Notes: generated from the letters alone by a model not told the origin. 56,651 bases of DNA from Vicinamibacterales bacterium (GCA_025456345.1 JALOKU010000025.1:1-56651), one strand, 5' to 3'. Shown: positions 1-8,827, counted from the stretch's first letter. Made by a program: numbers and translations.

Positions 1-99
1 CGGCTGATCACCCGCCGCGAGGCGCCGGAGCACTTCGAGAAGGCCCTCGCGAGGACGCCCGACGACATTAAGGTCGTCATCCAGTTTTCGGAGGTGTGA
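1..99 (+). CDS. C-terminus of zinc-type alcohol dehydrogenase (partial)
   Basis: Only the last 32 codons are in the window, in frame 1, ending at TGA 97-99. The peptide (…FEKALARTPDDIKVVIQFSEV) matches the usual end of medium-chain zinc dehydrogenases of the threonine/sorbitol dehydrogenase type, where a helix (FEKAL) precedes the closing strand (KVVIQ). The catalytic and cofactor domains lie upstream of base 1, so substrate cannot be judged. The DszB-like gene begins 58 bases downstream on the same strand, so they may be co-transcribed. Confidence 0.6.
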   Translation, partial: RLITRREAPEHFEKALARTPDDIKVVIQFSEV

Positions 100-157
100 G
101 GCAGGAACGGTAGCATCGCCGGCCGTCTAGTGATGCGCAAACTAGAAAGGAACTGAC

Positions 158-1345
158 ATGCCGACAACGATCGTTGCAGGAAAGACGCTCACCAGCGTGG
201 ACCTTCGCTGGGACGAGGTGTACTACACGAACTGCCCGCTGATCTCCGCCGCCAACGTGGATCAGGAGCTGGGCTGGACGAAGGAGGAGTTCAAGAAGAT
301 CGGGGTCCAGTACCTGTACCTCCGCGCCCGCAAAGAGAACGACTGGTACCCGCACTACGTCCACAACCTCGACAACCTGATTCGCTTCGGCGGCCTGTTC
401 CCGCCCGTCCACGTCATGGCCGACATCCGCCGGACCCGGCTCCTGGGGCTGACGCACGCGCCGCGCGAGGGCGGCGTGATGATGGTGCGCTCACGCGACG
501 ACATCTACCGGATGGCCGAGCTGAAGGGCAAGAAGATCGGCCTCTCGCGGAGCCAGAACAAGGTCAAGACCGACTGGTGGGGCATCCAGGAGGAACAGGG
601 CATCGAGCTGATGCTCCGGATGAACGGCATGACCCGCGCCGACGTGCAGATCGTCGAGTTCCCCTACCCGGACGACTGGTACGACAATCCCGAGATGATG
701 GGCCCGGAGATGGAGAACCCGTCGGAGCTGTGGCTGCGCCGCGACCACAAGCACGACCTGGCGTTCCGCCCGCTGGAGACGGCCCTCGAGAAGGGCGTCA
801 TCGACGCGATGTACATGCAGACCGGGCCTCTATCGCAGTTGTCGGAGGAAACGGGGAAGTTCAAGTCGATCGAGGACCTGGCCAGGTATCCGGACTGGAC
901 GCTGCAGGTGGCCAACATCCCCGCCGCGATTACGTGCTCCGACGTCATGGCCGAGAAGCACCCCGAACTCGCCGTCACGTTCATGAAGGGGATGATCAAG
1001 GTCGGCCGCTGGGCCAACGAGCACAAGCGCGCCGCGGCGGCGATCCTCGACAAGCAGACGTTCTACCGGGACGTCGACGCCACGTACGAGGGCATCAAGC
1101 CCATCGACCTGGTGCCGAACCTGTCGCCGAAGAACCTCCAGTCGGTCGATATCGGCAAGCAGTTCATGCTGAGCCACGGCTACATCAAGAACGACTTCGA
1201 CGTGCAGAAGTGGGCCGCGCCGGAGTTCCTCGAGCAGGCCGCGAAGGAACTGCTCGAACAGCAGTGGAAGAAGACGACGCGCCGGCCTCCCGCCGCGGGA
1301 GGCCGGTTCCTGGCTGGCACGGCACACACGGGCACGACAGGTTGA
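158..1345 (+). CDS. DszB-like sulfinate desulfinase homologue
   Basis: A 395-aa protein with no signal peptide, so it is probably cytoplasmic. It resembles DszB, the 2'-hydroxybiphenyl-2-sulfinate desulfinase of dibenzothiophene desulfurization, which has a periplasmic-binding-protein fold. Family-wide blocks are visible: TNCPL near residue 26, RFGG at 76-79, RTRLLG near 91, and WAAPEFL near the C-terminus. The DszB catalytic set (Cys27, His60, Arg70, Gly73, recalled from the Rhodococcus enzyme) falls on C26, H66, R76 and G79, with the His-to-Arg spacing of ten kept. Such proteins are often labelled ABC substrate-binding protein, but the missing export signal and the conserved cysteine argue for an enzyme. 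DszA/DszC partners are absent here. Start ATG is preceded by AGAAAGGAAC. The last ~20 residues are encoded across a strong hairpin and look like an extension. Confidence 0.75.
   Translation: MPTTIVAGKTLTSVDLRWDEVYYTNCPLISAANVDQELGWTKEEFKKIGVQYLYLRARKENDWYPHYVHNLDNLIRFGGLFPPVHVMADIRRTRLLGLTHAPREGGVMMVRSRDDIYRMAELKGKKIGLSRSQNKVKTDWWGIQEEQGIELMLRMNGMTRADVQIVEFPYPDDWYDNPEMMGPEMENPSELWLRRDHKHDLAFRPLETALEKGVIDAMYMQTGPLSQLSEETGKFKSIEDLARYPDWTLQVANIPAAITCSDVMAEKHPELAVTFMKGMIKVGRWANEHKRAAAAILDKQTFYRDVDATYEGIKPIDLVPNLSPKNLQSVDIGKQFMLSHGYIKNDFDVQKWAAPEFLEQAAKELLEQQWKKTTRRPPAAGGRFLAGTAHTGTTG
1282..1306 (+). other. Perfect hairpin inside the 3' end of the DszB-like gene
   Basis: Stem CCGGCCTCCCG (1282-1292) pairs with its exact complement at 1296-1306 across a CCG loop: 11 bp, no mismatches, no following T-tract. 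It lies within the reading frame, 38 bases before the stop codon, and codes the proline/glycine-rich tail (RRPPAAGGR). It looks like an intergenic transcript-end hairpin that has become coding, perhaps after loss of an earlier stop. Confidence 0.5.
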
Positions 1346-1364
1346 GGATGGTCAGAAACCTCAG

Positions 1365-2165
1365 ATGAGCATCAGGACATTGATTCGTTTCGCGGTGGTG
1401 CTATCGGGTGTGCTGCTGTGCGGTGCCGCAGCGTCGGTGGGGGCGCAGACAACTTCCTCGACCGAACCACCGCCCGACATCGCCAACGAATATCGCATCA
1501 CGGGCTACCCGAGCTACCCCGTCACCGATAAATTGTCTGGGTTCGGTTACCTGGGCTACGTCTCCAAGCCGGATGCGGACTATACCTCCATCTACCTGGG
1601 GGCGGGCTCGTTCTACCGCCCCGTCAATCCGGTTCAACTCTGGATCGGCCTGATCGCCGTGGCCACCGACCAGGATGCGCCCGGCAAGAGCAACCAACTG
1701 GAGCTGCGACCGTTTGTCGGCGCCAAGTTCATGGGAGCGAACGCGAGGAAGTGGCGCTACTACAACTGGACGCGCTACGAGATTCGGTTCACCGAGACCA
1801 GGGACACCGGCGACTGGAGCACGGTGCATCGCATCCGGAACCAGAGCCGGATCGACTTCCCCCTCACCTCGGTGGCGAAGGCGTGGACGCCGAAAACGTT
1901 CTACACCTGGACGGACTTCGAGCCGATCTGGCGCTCCGACTCGGGGCAGGTTGATCCCCTGCGGTGGCGCACCGGGCTCGGCTACATCGCCCACTCGAGA
2001 TTGCTCATCGAGTTCCAGTACTACATGCAATACACCCGCCCGGGTGGCGGAGCGCTGAAGTACACGGACAACATCTTCCGCCTGAACTTCAAGGTGATGA
2101 CGAAGCGGGGCATCCTGCCCCACACGGCCCTCAGCGGGCTCCTGGACGGGGGGATCGAAGACTGA
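1365..2165 (+). CDS. DUF2490-like outer-membrane protein
   Basis: A 266-aa protein with a Sec signal peptide (hydrophobic core ~7-24, cleavage near AASVGAQ). The mature part is rich in alternating aromatic strands with an R-Y-E-x-R-F motif, an RIRNQSR segment and a WRTGLGY segment, which fits the DUF2490 outer-membrane barrel family. Function is unknown. It starts 19 bases after the DszB-like stop, so the two are probably co-transcribed. Confidence is good for location and fold class, lower for the exact family. Confidence 0.65.
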   Translation: MSIRTLIRFAVVLSGVLLCGAAASVGAQTTSSTEPPPDIANEYRITGYPSYPVTDKLSGFGYLGYVSKPDADYTSIYLGAGSFYRPVNPVQLWIGLIAVATDQDAPGKSNQLELRPFVGAKFMGANARKWRYYNWTRYEIRFTETRDTGDWSTVHRIRNQSRIDFPLTSVAKAWTPKTFYTWTDFEPIWRSDSGQVDPLRWRTGLGYIAHSRLLIEFQYYMQYTRPGGGALKYTDNIFRLNFKVMTKRGILPHTALSGLLDGGIED

Positions 2166-2222
2166 GCCCGGCGGAGCACACCTCGGTCGGGTACGCTCGC
2201 TCCGGCTGACGCCGGCTGCCAG

Positions 2223-2241
2223 CCTTGAGCGAAGTCGAAGG
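2223..2241. repeat. Imperfect palindrome of a widely dispersed type
   Basis: The sequence CCTTGAGCGAAGTCGAAGG forms an imperfect palindrome (outer arms CCTT/AAGG, centre CGAAG). From general experience this CCTTCGACTTCGCTCAAGG-type element turns up between genes in many unrelated bacterial genomes. Only one copy was seen in this window. Confidence 0.45.
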
Positions 2242-2363
2242 GAGGCCCGCGGGCCCCATCCCGGCGCATCCTCAACTGAAGTGAGCGCCGGGTCTGGGCG
2301 GACAACGCCATGTACTTCCGACAGGAAGCCTCCGGACTGCTGTCGTCCGGGCAGCGAATCGGG

Positions 2364-2369
2364 TAAAAT
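2364..2369 (+). promoter_or_regulatory. Candidate -10 box (TAAAAT) before the barrel gene
   Basis: TAAAAT stands out in GC-rich surroundings (GGGTAAAATG), 122 bases before the start at 2492. No good -35 hexamer lies at 16-18 bp; the nearest is CTGTCG at 2340-2345. The same TAnAAT pattern precedes several other genes in this window. Confidence 0.35.
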
Positions 2370-2491
2370 GAACGCTATACAACTCGGAGCGGAATCCCCG
2401 AATAGGCTGACGTTCCGGCCTTGATTGGCCGCTGAGTTCATGCTCGGCGGCCGCGTTTCGTGGCGCGCCACGCGCCGGAGGTCGAAGTCTG

Positions 2492-3247
2492 ATGCGCAAT
2501 ACAGTCGTCGTCGCGCTCGTGCTGGTTCTGAGCGTCATTGCCTCATCACCCGCCGCGGCGCAAGCGCCGGCGCCGGAGGGGTGGCGGGTCACCGTCATGC
2601 CGTACCTCCTCGGGGCCGGAATGAGCGGCACGGCCGGCGTCCTGGGCCAGGAACTGGACGTCGACATGTCGGCGTCCGACATCTTCAGTAACCTCCAATT
2701 CGGCGCCATGGGCCTCGTGATCGCCCGGAAGGGCAACTGGGGCGTCGGCGGCGATGCGATCTGGATGGCGCTTGGCGCGAATGGGACGTCGCCGGGGCCA
2801 CTGGGCATTACGGGCAGCGCCGACATGAGCCAGGGCGCGTTTGCCTTCTACGGACTGCGCCGCCTCGCTCCCGGCGCCGACGTCTTCTTCGGCGGCCGCA
2901 TCAACTATCTGAGCACCAATCTCCGCATCAACCTGCCGCTGAATGTCCGCAGCGTCGACGGCTCGAAGACTTGGTTCGACCCCATCGTCGGACTCCAGTT
3001 GCGCACGCCGGAGAACGGCAAACGGTGGCATGCGCAGGTGTACACGGAGATCGGCGGCTTCGGCGTCGGGTCCACGTTCACGTGGCAAGTGTTTCCGACG
3101 GTCGGCGTGAACCTGTCGAAGAACGCGTCGCTCGAGTTCGGGTACCGCTGGCTCGACATCGACTATTCGACCGGGGACGGCGCGACGCTGTTCAAGTACG
3201 ACGTGCTCACGCAGGGCCCCTCGATCGGCTTCGGCTTCAGGTTCTGA
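2492..3247 (+). CDS. Outer-membrane beta-barrel protein, function unknown
   Basis: A 251-aa protein with a clear signal peptide (cleavage after SSPAAAQA, ~residue 24). The mature region alternates polar and hydrophobic residues in short strands and ends in phenylalanine (GFGFRF), the classic barrel-assembly signature. Segments such as GGRINYLST and FEFGYRWLDIDY resemble small OmpA/OmpW-like barrels. GGAGG at 2477-2481, ten bases before the ATG, supports the start. Transcribed alone or with the next gene, 55 bases downstream. No substrate can be assigned. Confidence 0.65.
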   Translation: MRNTVVVALVLVLSVIASSPAAAQAPAPEGWRVTVMPYLLGAGMSGTAGVLGQELDVDMSASDIFSNLQFGAMGLVIARKGNWGVGGDAIWMALGANGTSPGPLGITGSADMSQGAFAFYGLRRLAPGADVFFGGRINYLSTNLRINLPLNVRSVDGSKTWFDPIVGLQLRTPENGKRWHAQVYTEIGGFGVGSTFTWQVFPTVGVNLSKNASLEFGYRWLDIDYSTGDGATLFKYDVLTQGPSIGFGFRF

Positions 3248-3302
3248 TCGGCATCGAGGCCCGGGGAACGAGTCTCCAACGGGCAACCGGAGAATCGCCG
3301 TC

Positions 3303-4049
3303 ATGACCTGGAAACACATCTCGGTTGCCGTCGTTGCCGCCGCATCGCTCGGCATCAGCGTGGGCCTTCAGGCGCAGCAACCGCCGGCGCAGGCTGCAGG
3401 CGGGGGCGCTCAGGACCGCGTCGCGGCCCTCAAGCAGTCCATGCAGGACGGGCAGGCCAAGCTCAAGAAGTACGAATGGGTCGAGACGACCATCATCAGC
3501 CTGAAGGGCGAGGAAAGAGCCCGCAAGCAGAATCGCTGCTACTACGGCGCCGACGGCAAGGTGCAGAAGGTGTCTCTCGACGCGCCGGCACAGCCCGCCC
3601 AGGCTCAGGGCGGAGGAGGCCGCAGGGGCGCGCGGGTGAAGGAAAGGGTCGTCGAGAACAAGAAAGACGAGATGAAGGAGTACATGGAGCGCGCCGCCGC
3701 CCTGATCCACGCCTACGTGCCTCCGGACCCGGCGAAAATCCAGGCGGCCAAGGAGGCGGGGCGGATTGCCGCGAATCCGCAGGCCGGCGGGAAGGTGCAG
3801 CTCGTCATCTCGCAGTACCAGCAGCCCGGGGATTCCCTCACGCTCGACGTAGACGCCGCGGCAAATCGCCTGCTCGGCCTGGGTGTCAGCACCTACCTCG
3901 ACAAGCCGGATGAGGCGGTCACACTGGCGGTGCAGATGAACGCGCTGCCCGATGGCGCGCTCTATGCTGCCCAGACGACGCTGGACGCCAAGGCCAAGAA
4001 CATCACGGTCGTCATCCAGAACTCAGGGCACCGGCCGGCAGGCAGGTAG
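3303..4049 (+). CDS. Secreted protein of unknown function
   Basis: A 248-aa protein with a Sec signal (cleavage near GLQAQQ). The mature N-terminus is Gln/Ala/Pro-rich. It is followed by a motif KYEWVETT and a CYYGADGKVQK segment, then a basic Gly/Arg linker and a second conserved-looking half (QYQQPGDSLTLDVD). It resembles a family of secreted acidobacterial proteins without known role; I recognise the pattern but no function. The product is likely periplasmic. It converges on the FadL-like gene with only 45 bases between stops. Confidence 0.6.
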   Translation: MTWKHISVAVVAAASLGISVGLQAQQPPAQAAGGGAQDRVAALKQSMQDGQAKLKKYEWVETTIISLKGEERARKQNRCYYGADGKVQKVSLDAPAQPAQAQGGGGRRGARVKERVVENKKDEMKEYMERAAALIHAYVPPDPAKIQAAKEAGRIAANPQAGGKVQLVISQYQQPGDSLTLDVDAAANRLLGLGVSTYLDKPDEAVTLAVQMNALPDGALYAAQTTLDAKAKNITVVIQNSGHRPAGR

Positions 4050-4094
4050 GGGCGACCGCAGCCGTCCGACGGCGCTGGAATGCGCCCGGCCGTC

Positions 4095-5477
4095 TCAGAA
4101 CAGCAACGCCACCGAGTACACGATGCCGACGTTGGACACCTTCAGCCTGGTCGTGAGGGGCTGAACATCCTGGAATGCCCGCAGCGGTATGTCACCCGAC
4201 TTCCCGGTCGCGTAGCGGAGGCCAATCGACCCGAGCAGGAAACCGGTGCGGCCGCTCACACCGACCGTGAACGCCTGCATGTGGACCTGTGTGAAAAACG
4301 TGTCGCCTGGGCCGACGGGCGACCGATCCGTCGTATAGCCCCCGTGCAGTTTCCATGACCCGTTCGGCGTCAGGCTCACCTGGCCGCCGATGGCCAGGTT
4401 CACGACCGCCTGTCCGTCGATCACGGCCCCGTCGAATGGGAACTGCTGCACGGCGGGGGCGGCACCCGTTCCCGGGTCCGTGATGATCGTCCACGATTCA
4501 GAGGTCTCGAGGCCCTGATAGGGACTGCGGCCCGTGTAGGTCAGCAGGTCGACCTCGACCTGCGCCCGGCTGCCCATCCAGGCCGCGCCCGCCTTGAATT
4601 CGAAGGGGAGCTTGAACCGGACGTCGGGTTCCGGATCGAAGAACGACGCGGTGATGGTGGTCGTGCCGGCGTTCGACATCCCCTCGTGGCTGAACGACCC
4701 GCCGCTGAGGAGCTGGAAGCCCGGTGTGCGCATCGCCGCGGCAACCCGGAATCCCGGCCGCACGTCGTACTGGGCGCCGGCTGAGAGCCGGAAATGCCAC
4801 GTCCAGGCAGACGCGCTGGCCTGGATCACGGCGGCGCTCAGCGCGGACGCCGTCACATACTGGTTGCTCAGCGCCTCGTTCCTCCCGAACTGCGTCAACT
4901 GGCCGTCCAGGGTCGCGCCGACTCTCCACTTGCCGCCGCTCGTGTACCCGACTCCGGCGTTGGCCATCCAGACCGACATCTCGCCGAGGCTCGAGTACAT
5001 GATCCGATTGCTGGCCGCGCCGTTCGAGAAGCTCCGCTGCCCGTTCACGGATTGACCCCAGGCGTTGGTGAGCGACATCGACAATCCCCCGGCCCAGTTC
5101 GTGCTCCCGAACAGCTCCTTGAGGATGAAGCTCGTCATGGTCGGAATGTGCCGGAACGACGTGCCGCTTTCCGAGAAGTTCTCCGGAGCGACAGACGCGG
5201 TCTGAAAGGCGCCGCCGCTGCCGCTCACCGAGTTCTTCGTCGCGAGGGTCAGGCCGGCAGGGTTGTAGTAGGCCGCAGACGAGTCGCCGACCCTGGCGAG
5301 GTAGGCGTTTCCTTCGAGACTGCCGATTTCGCCGACGGCCACATTGCTGTAGTTGGGCAGGATGATGTTGATGGGCGCGGCCGCTGCCTGCGGCAGAGAC
5401 GCCGAGGTTTGCGCTGCGGCCGGGACCGCCGCGGCCAGAACAGCGAGCGGGAGCCACAATCCGGTCCAACGGTGCAT
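4095..5477 (-). CDS. FadL/OmpP1-family outer-membrane channel for hydrophobic compounds
   Basis: A 460-aa protein with a signal peptide (cleavage near VPAAAQT). After it comes the family's characteristic early block, with asparagine/glycine-rich text including DSSAAYYNPAGL, as in FadL/TodX channels that pass long-chain fatty acids or aromatic hydrocarbons across the outer membrane. Length is normal and the C-terminus is VALLF, a barrel ending. No co-oriented partner is adjacent. With the DszB-like gene in the same neighbourhood, uptake of a hydrophobic sulfur or aromatic compound is possible, but this is inference. Confidence 0.75.
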   Translation of the reverse strand: MHRWTGLWLPLAVLAAAVPAAAQTSASLPQAAAAPINIILPNYSNVAVGEIGSLEGNAYLARVGDSSAAYYNPAGLTLATKNSVSGSGGAFQTASVAPENFSESGTSFRHIPTMTSFILKELFGSTNWAGGLSMSLTNAWGQSVNGQRSFSNGAASNRIMYSSLGEMSVWMANAGVGYTSGGKWRVGATLDGQLTQFGRNEALSNQYVTASALSAAVIQASASAWTWHFRLSAGAQYDVRPGFRVAAAMRTPGFQLLSGGSFSHEGMSNAGTTTITASFFDPEPDVRFKLPFEFKAGAAWMGSRAQVEVDLLTYTGRSPYQGLETSESWTIITDPGTGAAPAVQQFPFDGAVIDGQAVVNLAIGGQVSLTPNGSWKLHGGYTTDRSPVGPGDTFFTQVHMQAFTVGVSGRTGFLLGSIGLRYATGKSGDIPLRAFQDVQPLTTRLKVSNVGIVYSVALLF

Positions 5478-5567
5478 GAGACTCCTCCTGAATCGATTCT
5501 CAGAACCTGATCACCAGGCCGCAGGCCGTGAGCGCACCCGCGGGCTCCCGGACGCCCTCGAGCCTCC

Positions 5568-7211
5568 TCACCCGCTCGACCGCATCCGGCGGTATCGCCG
5601 GATGAGACTGTTCGTGGAGCTGTCGTGCGCGAGCGCCGGCTCCGCCTGGCTTTCGAGCTCCGGCACGATGGCCTGGGCGAGTGCCTTGCCGAGTTCCACG
5701 CCCCACTGATCGAACGGATTGACGTTCCAGATGGCGCCCTGCGTGAAGACGCTGTGCTCGTAGAGCGCGACAAGCGCGCCGAGCGCGGCCGGCGTGAGCC
5801 GATCCGCCACAATCATGTTCGACGGGCGGTTGCCCTCGAACACGCGATGAGGCACCAGCGCCGGCGCCGTGCCCTCGGCCTTCACCTGGTCGGCCGTCTT
5901 GCCGAATGCGAGCGCCTCGGCCTGGGCGAAGACGTTGGCCAGCAGGATGTCGTGATGGCGGCCGAGCGGCGTGAGCGCGCGGGCGAAGGCGATGAAGTCG
6001 CACGGAATCAACCGCGTGCCCTGGTGAATCAGCTGGTAGAACGAGTGCTGTCCGTTGGTGCCAGGCTCGCCCCAGTAGACGGGGCTGGTATCGCAGGTCA
6101 CCGGCTCGCCGTCGAGCGTCACCCGCTTCCCGTTGCTCTCCATCGTCAACTGCTGCAGGTAGGCCGGGAAGCGCTTCAGGTAGTTCTCGTAAGGGAGCAC
6201 CGCCACCGTCTGGGCGCCGAAGAAGTCGGTGTACCAGACGGTCAGCAGGCCCATCAGCACCGGCAGGTTCTGCTCGAAGGGCGCCGTGCGGAAGTGCTCG
6301 TCCATCCGGTGGAAGCCGTCGAGCATCGCGCGGAAGTGGCCCGGCCCGATGGCGATGGTGGTGGAGAGGCCGATCGCCGAGTCCATCGAGTACCGACCGC
6401 CCACCCAGTCCCAGAACCCGAACATGTTCGCCGTGTCGATGCCGAACGCGGCCACCTTCTCGGCATTCGTGGAGACCGCGACGAAGTGCTTCGCCACGGC
6501 CCTCGCGTCGCCGCCGAGCGCGCCGATCAACCAGTCGCGCGCGCTCTGCGCGTTGGTCATCGTCTCGAGCGTCGTGAACGTCTTCGACGACACGATGAAG
6601 AGCGTCTCCGCCGGGTCGAGGTCCCGCGTCGCTTCGACGAGGTCGATGCCGTCGACGTTCGACACGAAGCGAAAGGTCAGGGAGCGATCGCTGTAGTGGC
6701 GAAGCGCCTCGTAGGCCATCACGGGACCGAGGTCGGAGCCGCCGATGCCGATGTTGACCACGTTTCTGATGCGTCTGCCGGTATGGCCCGTCCACTGGCC
6801 GCCGCGGACGCGGTTGGCGAATCCGGCCATCTTGTCGAGGACGGCGTGCACGTCGGGGACCACGTTCTTTCCGTCGGCGAGAATCGACGCGTTCCTCGGG
6901 GCGCGGAGGGCGACGTGGAGGACGGCCCGGTTCTCGGTGATGTTGATCTTCTCGCCGCCGAACATCGCGTCCATGCGTCCGCGCAGCCCCGACTCCTCCG
7001 CCAGTTGCAGCAGGAGGGCGAGCGTGTCGTCGGTCACACGGTTTTTCGAGTAGTCGAGGAAGAGGCCGGCGCCCTCCGCGGTCAGCCGCTCGCCGCGCGA
7101 CGGGTCGTCGGCGAAGAGGGTGCGCAGATGAACGTCCTGCATGGCCCGGGCGTGCGCCTCGAGCGCCTTCCACGCCGGGCGGCTGGTCAGCGGGGTTCGT
7201 ACTGTGCTCAT
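5568..7211 (-). CDS. pgi: Glucose-6-phosphate isomerase
   Basis: A 547-aa cytoplasmic enzyme interconverting glucose-6-phosphate and fructose-6-phosphate. Nearly identical in length to the E. coli protein (549 aa). Diagnostic segments include [11 protein letters not shown] (~153-163), [10 protein letters not shown] (~208-217), [13 protein letters not shown] (~271-283), [11 protein letters not shown] (~384-394) and [10 protein letters not shown] (~500-509). The expected catalytic residues are present: E358, H389 and K509. AAGGAC lies 8 bases upstream of the ATG. The opposite strand carries long open frames but no protein features. Confidence 0.95.
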   Translation of the reverse strand: MSTVRTPLTSRPAWKALEAHARAMQDVHLRTLFADDPSRGERLTAEGAGLFLDYSKNRVTDDTLALLLQLAEESGLRGRMDAMFGGEKINITENRAVLHVALRAPRNASILADGKNVVPDVHAVLDKMAGFANRVRGGQWTGHTGRRIRNVVNIGIGGSDLGPVMAYEALRHYSDRSLTFRFVSNVDGIDLVEATRDLDPAETLFIVSSKTFTTLETMTNAQSARDWLIGALGGDARAVAKHFVAVSTNAEKVAAFGIDTANMFGFWDWVGGRYSMDSAIGLSTTIAIGPGHFRAMLDGFHRMDEHFRTAPFEQNLPVLMGLLTVWYTDFFGAQTVAVLPYENYLKRFPAYLQQLTMESNGKRVTLDGEPVTCDTSPVYWGEPGTNGQHSFYQLIHQGTRLIPCDFIAFARALTPLGRHHDILLANVFAQAEALAFGKTADQVKAEGTAPALVPHRVFEGNRPSNMIVADRLTPAALGALVALYEHSVFTQGAIWNVNPFDQWGVELGKALAQAIVPELESQAEPALAHDSSTNSLIRRYRRMRSSG

Positions 7212-7223
7212 CGTGTCCCGTCC

Positions 7224-7358
7224 TTACTTTCCACCGTACGCTGGCGCACGCCTCACCCGCGGGAGGTCCTCAGGGGCGAGATCGAGGCCGACCGCGAGCC
7301 GTGTCGTGAAGGCGAGGATGGGCGCGCCGACGCCCAGGATGGACGTGAGATCAACCAC
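7224..7358 (-). CDS. Possible 44-aa small protein upstream of pgi
   Basis: Read on the minus strand from a GTG at 7358, this frame has strongly GC-biased third positions and ends at TAA 12 bases before the pgi start. The peptide begins MVDLTSILGVGAPILAFTT and has one hydrophobic stretch and a basic C-terminus. An in-frame stop lies just upstream, so it is not a fragment of a long gene. The ribosome-binding site is poor (GAGG ~17 bases before). No family recognised; it could be a chance frame. Confidence 0.25.
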   Translation of the reverse strand: MVDLTSILGVGAPILAFTTRLAVGLDLAPEDLPRVRRAPAYGGK

Positions 7359-7423
7359 TGGGCGGCGAGTTTACCTCAGGACGGGCCTGCCGCCGGCACC
7401 GAGGACATCTCGCTCGCGCACCC

Positions 7424-7446
7424 GTGGTATCGTGGCGCGTCCGGGC
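7424..7446 (+). promoter_or_regulatory. TATCGT-GGCGCG promoter-like motif, copy 1
   Basis: A 23-bp stretch with TATCGT followed by GGCGCG, 21/23 identical to the one at 10083-10105. The distance from TATCGT to the start codon is nearly equal in both cases (about 71 and 73 bases). TATCGT matches a -10 box at four of six positions. Confidence 0.35.
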
Positions 7447-7504
7447 GTGAGGGGCGCCGTCCCGGTGCGCGTCCGGACCCCATGCCGAGAAAGGACGGAT
7501 TGCC

Positions 7505-8827
7505 GTGAGCTGGAAGGGCCGGAGAAGCCGCGTTGTTCAGCGGCGCATGTTCTGGGTCCCGCTGATGTACGCGATGTCGGCCGTCGTGGTCGGCCTCGCG
7601 CTGCCGCGGCTCGAACGCCGCTTCTTTCCGGATCTGACCGTCGGCATCGACCCGGGGGCGGCGCTGGCGATCCTGACGGCCATCGCGTCCGGCATGATGG
7701 GTCTCACGGCTATCGTGTTCTCCATCGCGTTCGTGATGGTGCAGTTCAGCGCCACGGCGTACTCACCCAGGCTCGTGGTCTGGCTGGCCCGGTCGGCGGT
7801 CATCAACCACTCGATCGGCCTCTTCACGGCCACCTTCGTCTACTCGCTGGCGGCCGTCGCGTGGATCAACCGGGACGCGTCCGGCGTGATTCCGCCCATC
7901 TCGGTCTGGTTCGCCGTGTTGCTGCTCCTGTCCAGCCTGCTGCTGTTCGTCCTCCTCGTCGAGCGGGTGGGCATGCTGCAGGTGACGCGGGTGCTGGCGT
8001 TCGCCGGCGACGAGGGGCGCAAGGTCATCGAGCGGATGTACGGCACGCCGTTTCGCAGTCGGCGCGATCCGGGGAGACATGCCGCGCCGCCTTCGGAGGC
8101 GAGTGCTGCTGCGCTTCCGGTCGTCCAGACGCTGTCGCATCACGGCGCGCCGGGCGTGGTCCAGGCAGTCGACACGGAGGCCCTGATCGCCCTTGCCGCC
8201 AAGGCCGGCGGCGTCGTCGTCATGACGGTCGCCGTGGGTGATACGGTGATGGACGGGATGCCGATCCTGCGCGTTCACGGGACAGGCCAGGCCCCGCCAC
8301 TCGACAGACTGCTCGACACCGTGGAACTGGGCCCCGAGCGCACGTTCGAGCAGGACCCGAAGTACGCGATCAGGATCCTGGTGGACGTCGCGATCAAGGC
8401 GCTCTCGCCCGCGATCAACGATCCGACAACTGCCGTGCAGGCGCTCGACCAGATCGAAGATCTGCTGCTGAGGCTGGGCCGATGCGATCTGGACGTGGGC
8501 CGGATGCGCGACGCCGCGGGACACCTTCGCCTCGACATGCCGGTGCCGTCCTGGGACGATCTCGTCGGGCTCGCCCTCGACGAGATCCGGTTCTGCGGCG
8601 CGACGTCCGTCCAGGTGATGCGCCGTGTTCGTGCGCTGCTGCAGGACCTGAGAGCGCAGGTGCTGCCGGAGCGCCTGGCGGCGCTGGAGTACTTCCTCCT
8701 GCGCGTCGACAAGGGCATCCGCCGCGATTTCGCCGACGCCGACGACCAGCGCGACGCGCTCGAGCTCGACCGGCAGGGCCTCGGCATGGCGCGAGAGCAG
8801 CCCGGGCCGGCCAACCCGAGAACGTAG
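7505..8827 (+). CDS. DUF2254-family membrane protein
   Basis: A 440-aa inner-membrane protein. The N-terminal ~160 residues hold four hydrophobic segments (about 15-35, 52-85, 98-120, 133-155) with the block ASGMMGLTAIVFSIAFV. A soluble C-terminal region follows (DRTFEQDPKYAIRILVD-like text and ALSPAINDPTTAVQALDQ), which is typical of DUF2254. Role unknown; these proteins are often found near stress and ion-transport genes, as here. Start is GTG after GAAAGGACG. The product probably acts as a channel or sensor, which is speculative. Confidence 0.8.
   Translation: MSWKGRRSRVVQRRMFWVPLMYAMSAVVVGLALPRLERRFFPDLTVGIDPGAALAILTAIASGMMGLTAIVFSIAFVMVQFSATAYSPRLVVWLARSAVINHSIGLFTATFVYSLAAVAWINRDASGVIPPISVWFAVLLLLSSLLLFVLLVERVGMLQVTRVLAFAGDEGRKVIERMYGTPFRSRRDPGRHAAPPSEASAAALPVVQTLSHHGAPGVVQAVDTEALIALAAKAGGVVVMTVAVGDTVMDGMPILRVHGTGQAPPLDRLLDTVELGPERTFEQDPKYAIRILVDVAIKALSPAINDPTTAVQALDQIEDLLLRLGRCDLDVGRMRDAAGHLRLDMPVPSWDDLVGLALDEIRFCGATSVQVMRRVRALLQDLRAQVLPERLAALEYFLLRVDKGIRRDFADADDQRDALELDRQGLGMAREQPGPANPRT

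Larger units (their letters stand above)
2166..2491. other. 326-bp non-coding gap with repeat and promoter-like sites
   Basis: No convincing gene on either strand. It holds a dispersed-type imperfect palindrome at 2223-2241 preceded by a GC-rich inverted repeat, a -10-like TAAAAT at 2364-2369, and a small leader hairpin (CGGCC/GGCCG, 2416-2431) before the next gene. Confidence 0.5.
7212..7504. other. Divergent intergenic region between pgi and the DUF2254 gene
   Basis: 293 bases between divergent starts. It contains the candidate small frame (7224-7358, minus), a minus-strand TAAACT at 7368-7373 that could be a -10 box, and on the plus strand the TATCGTGGCGCG motif (7424-7446) that recurs before 10166. 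Nothing else was recognised. Confidence 0.4.

Noticed and set aside
158-1345. Interpretation as an ABC-transporter substrate-binding protein
   Set aside because: No signal peptide and no permease or ATPase genes nearby; the conserved Cys, His and Arg of DszB point to an enzyme of the same fold.
5500-7173. Second long minus-strand frame overlapping pgi
   Set aside because: Arg/Pro/Gly-rich text; pgi in the neighbouring frame has every active-site block.
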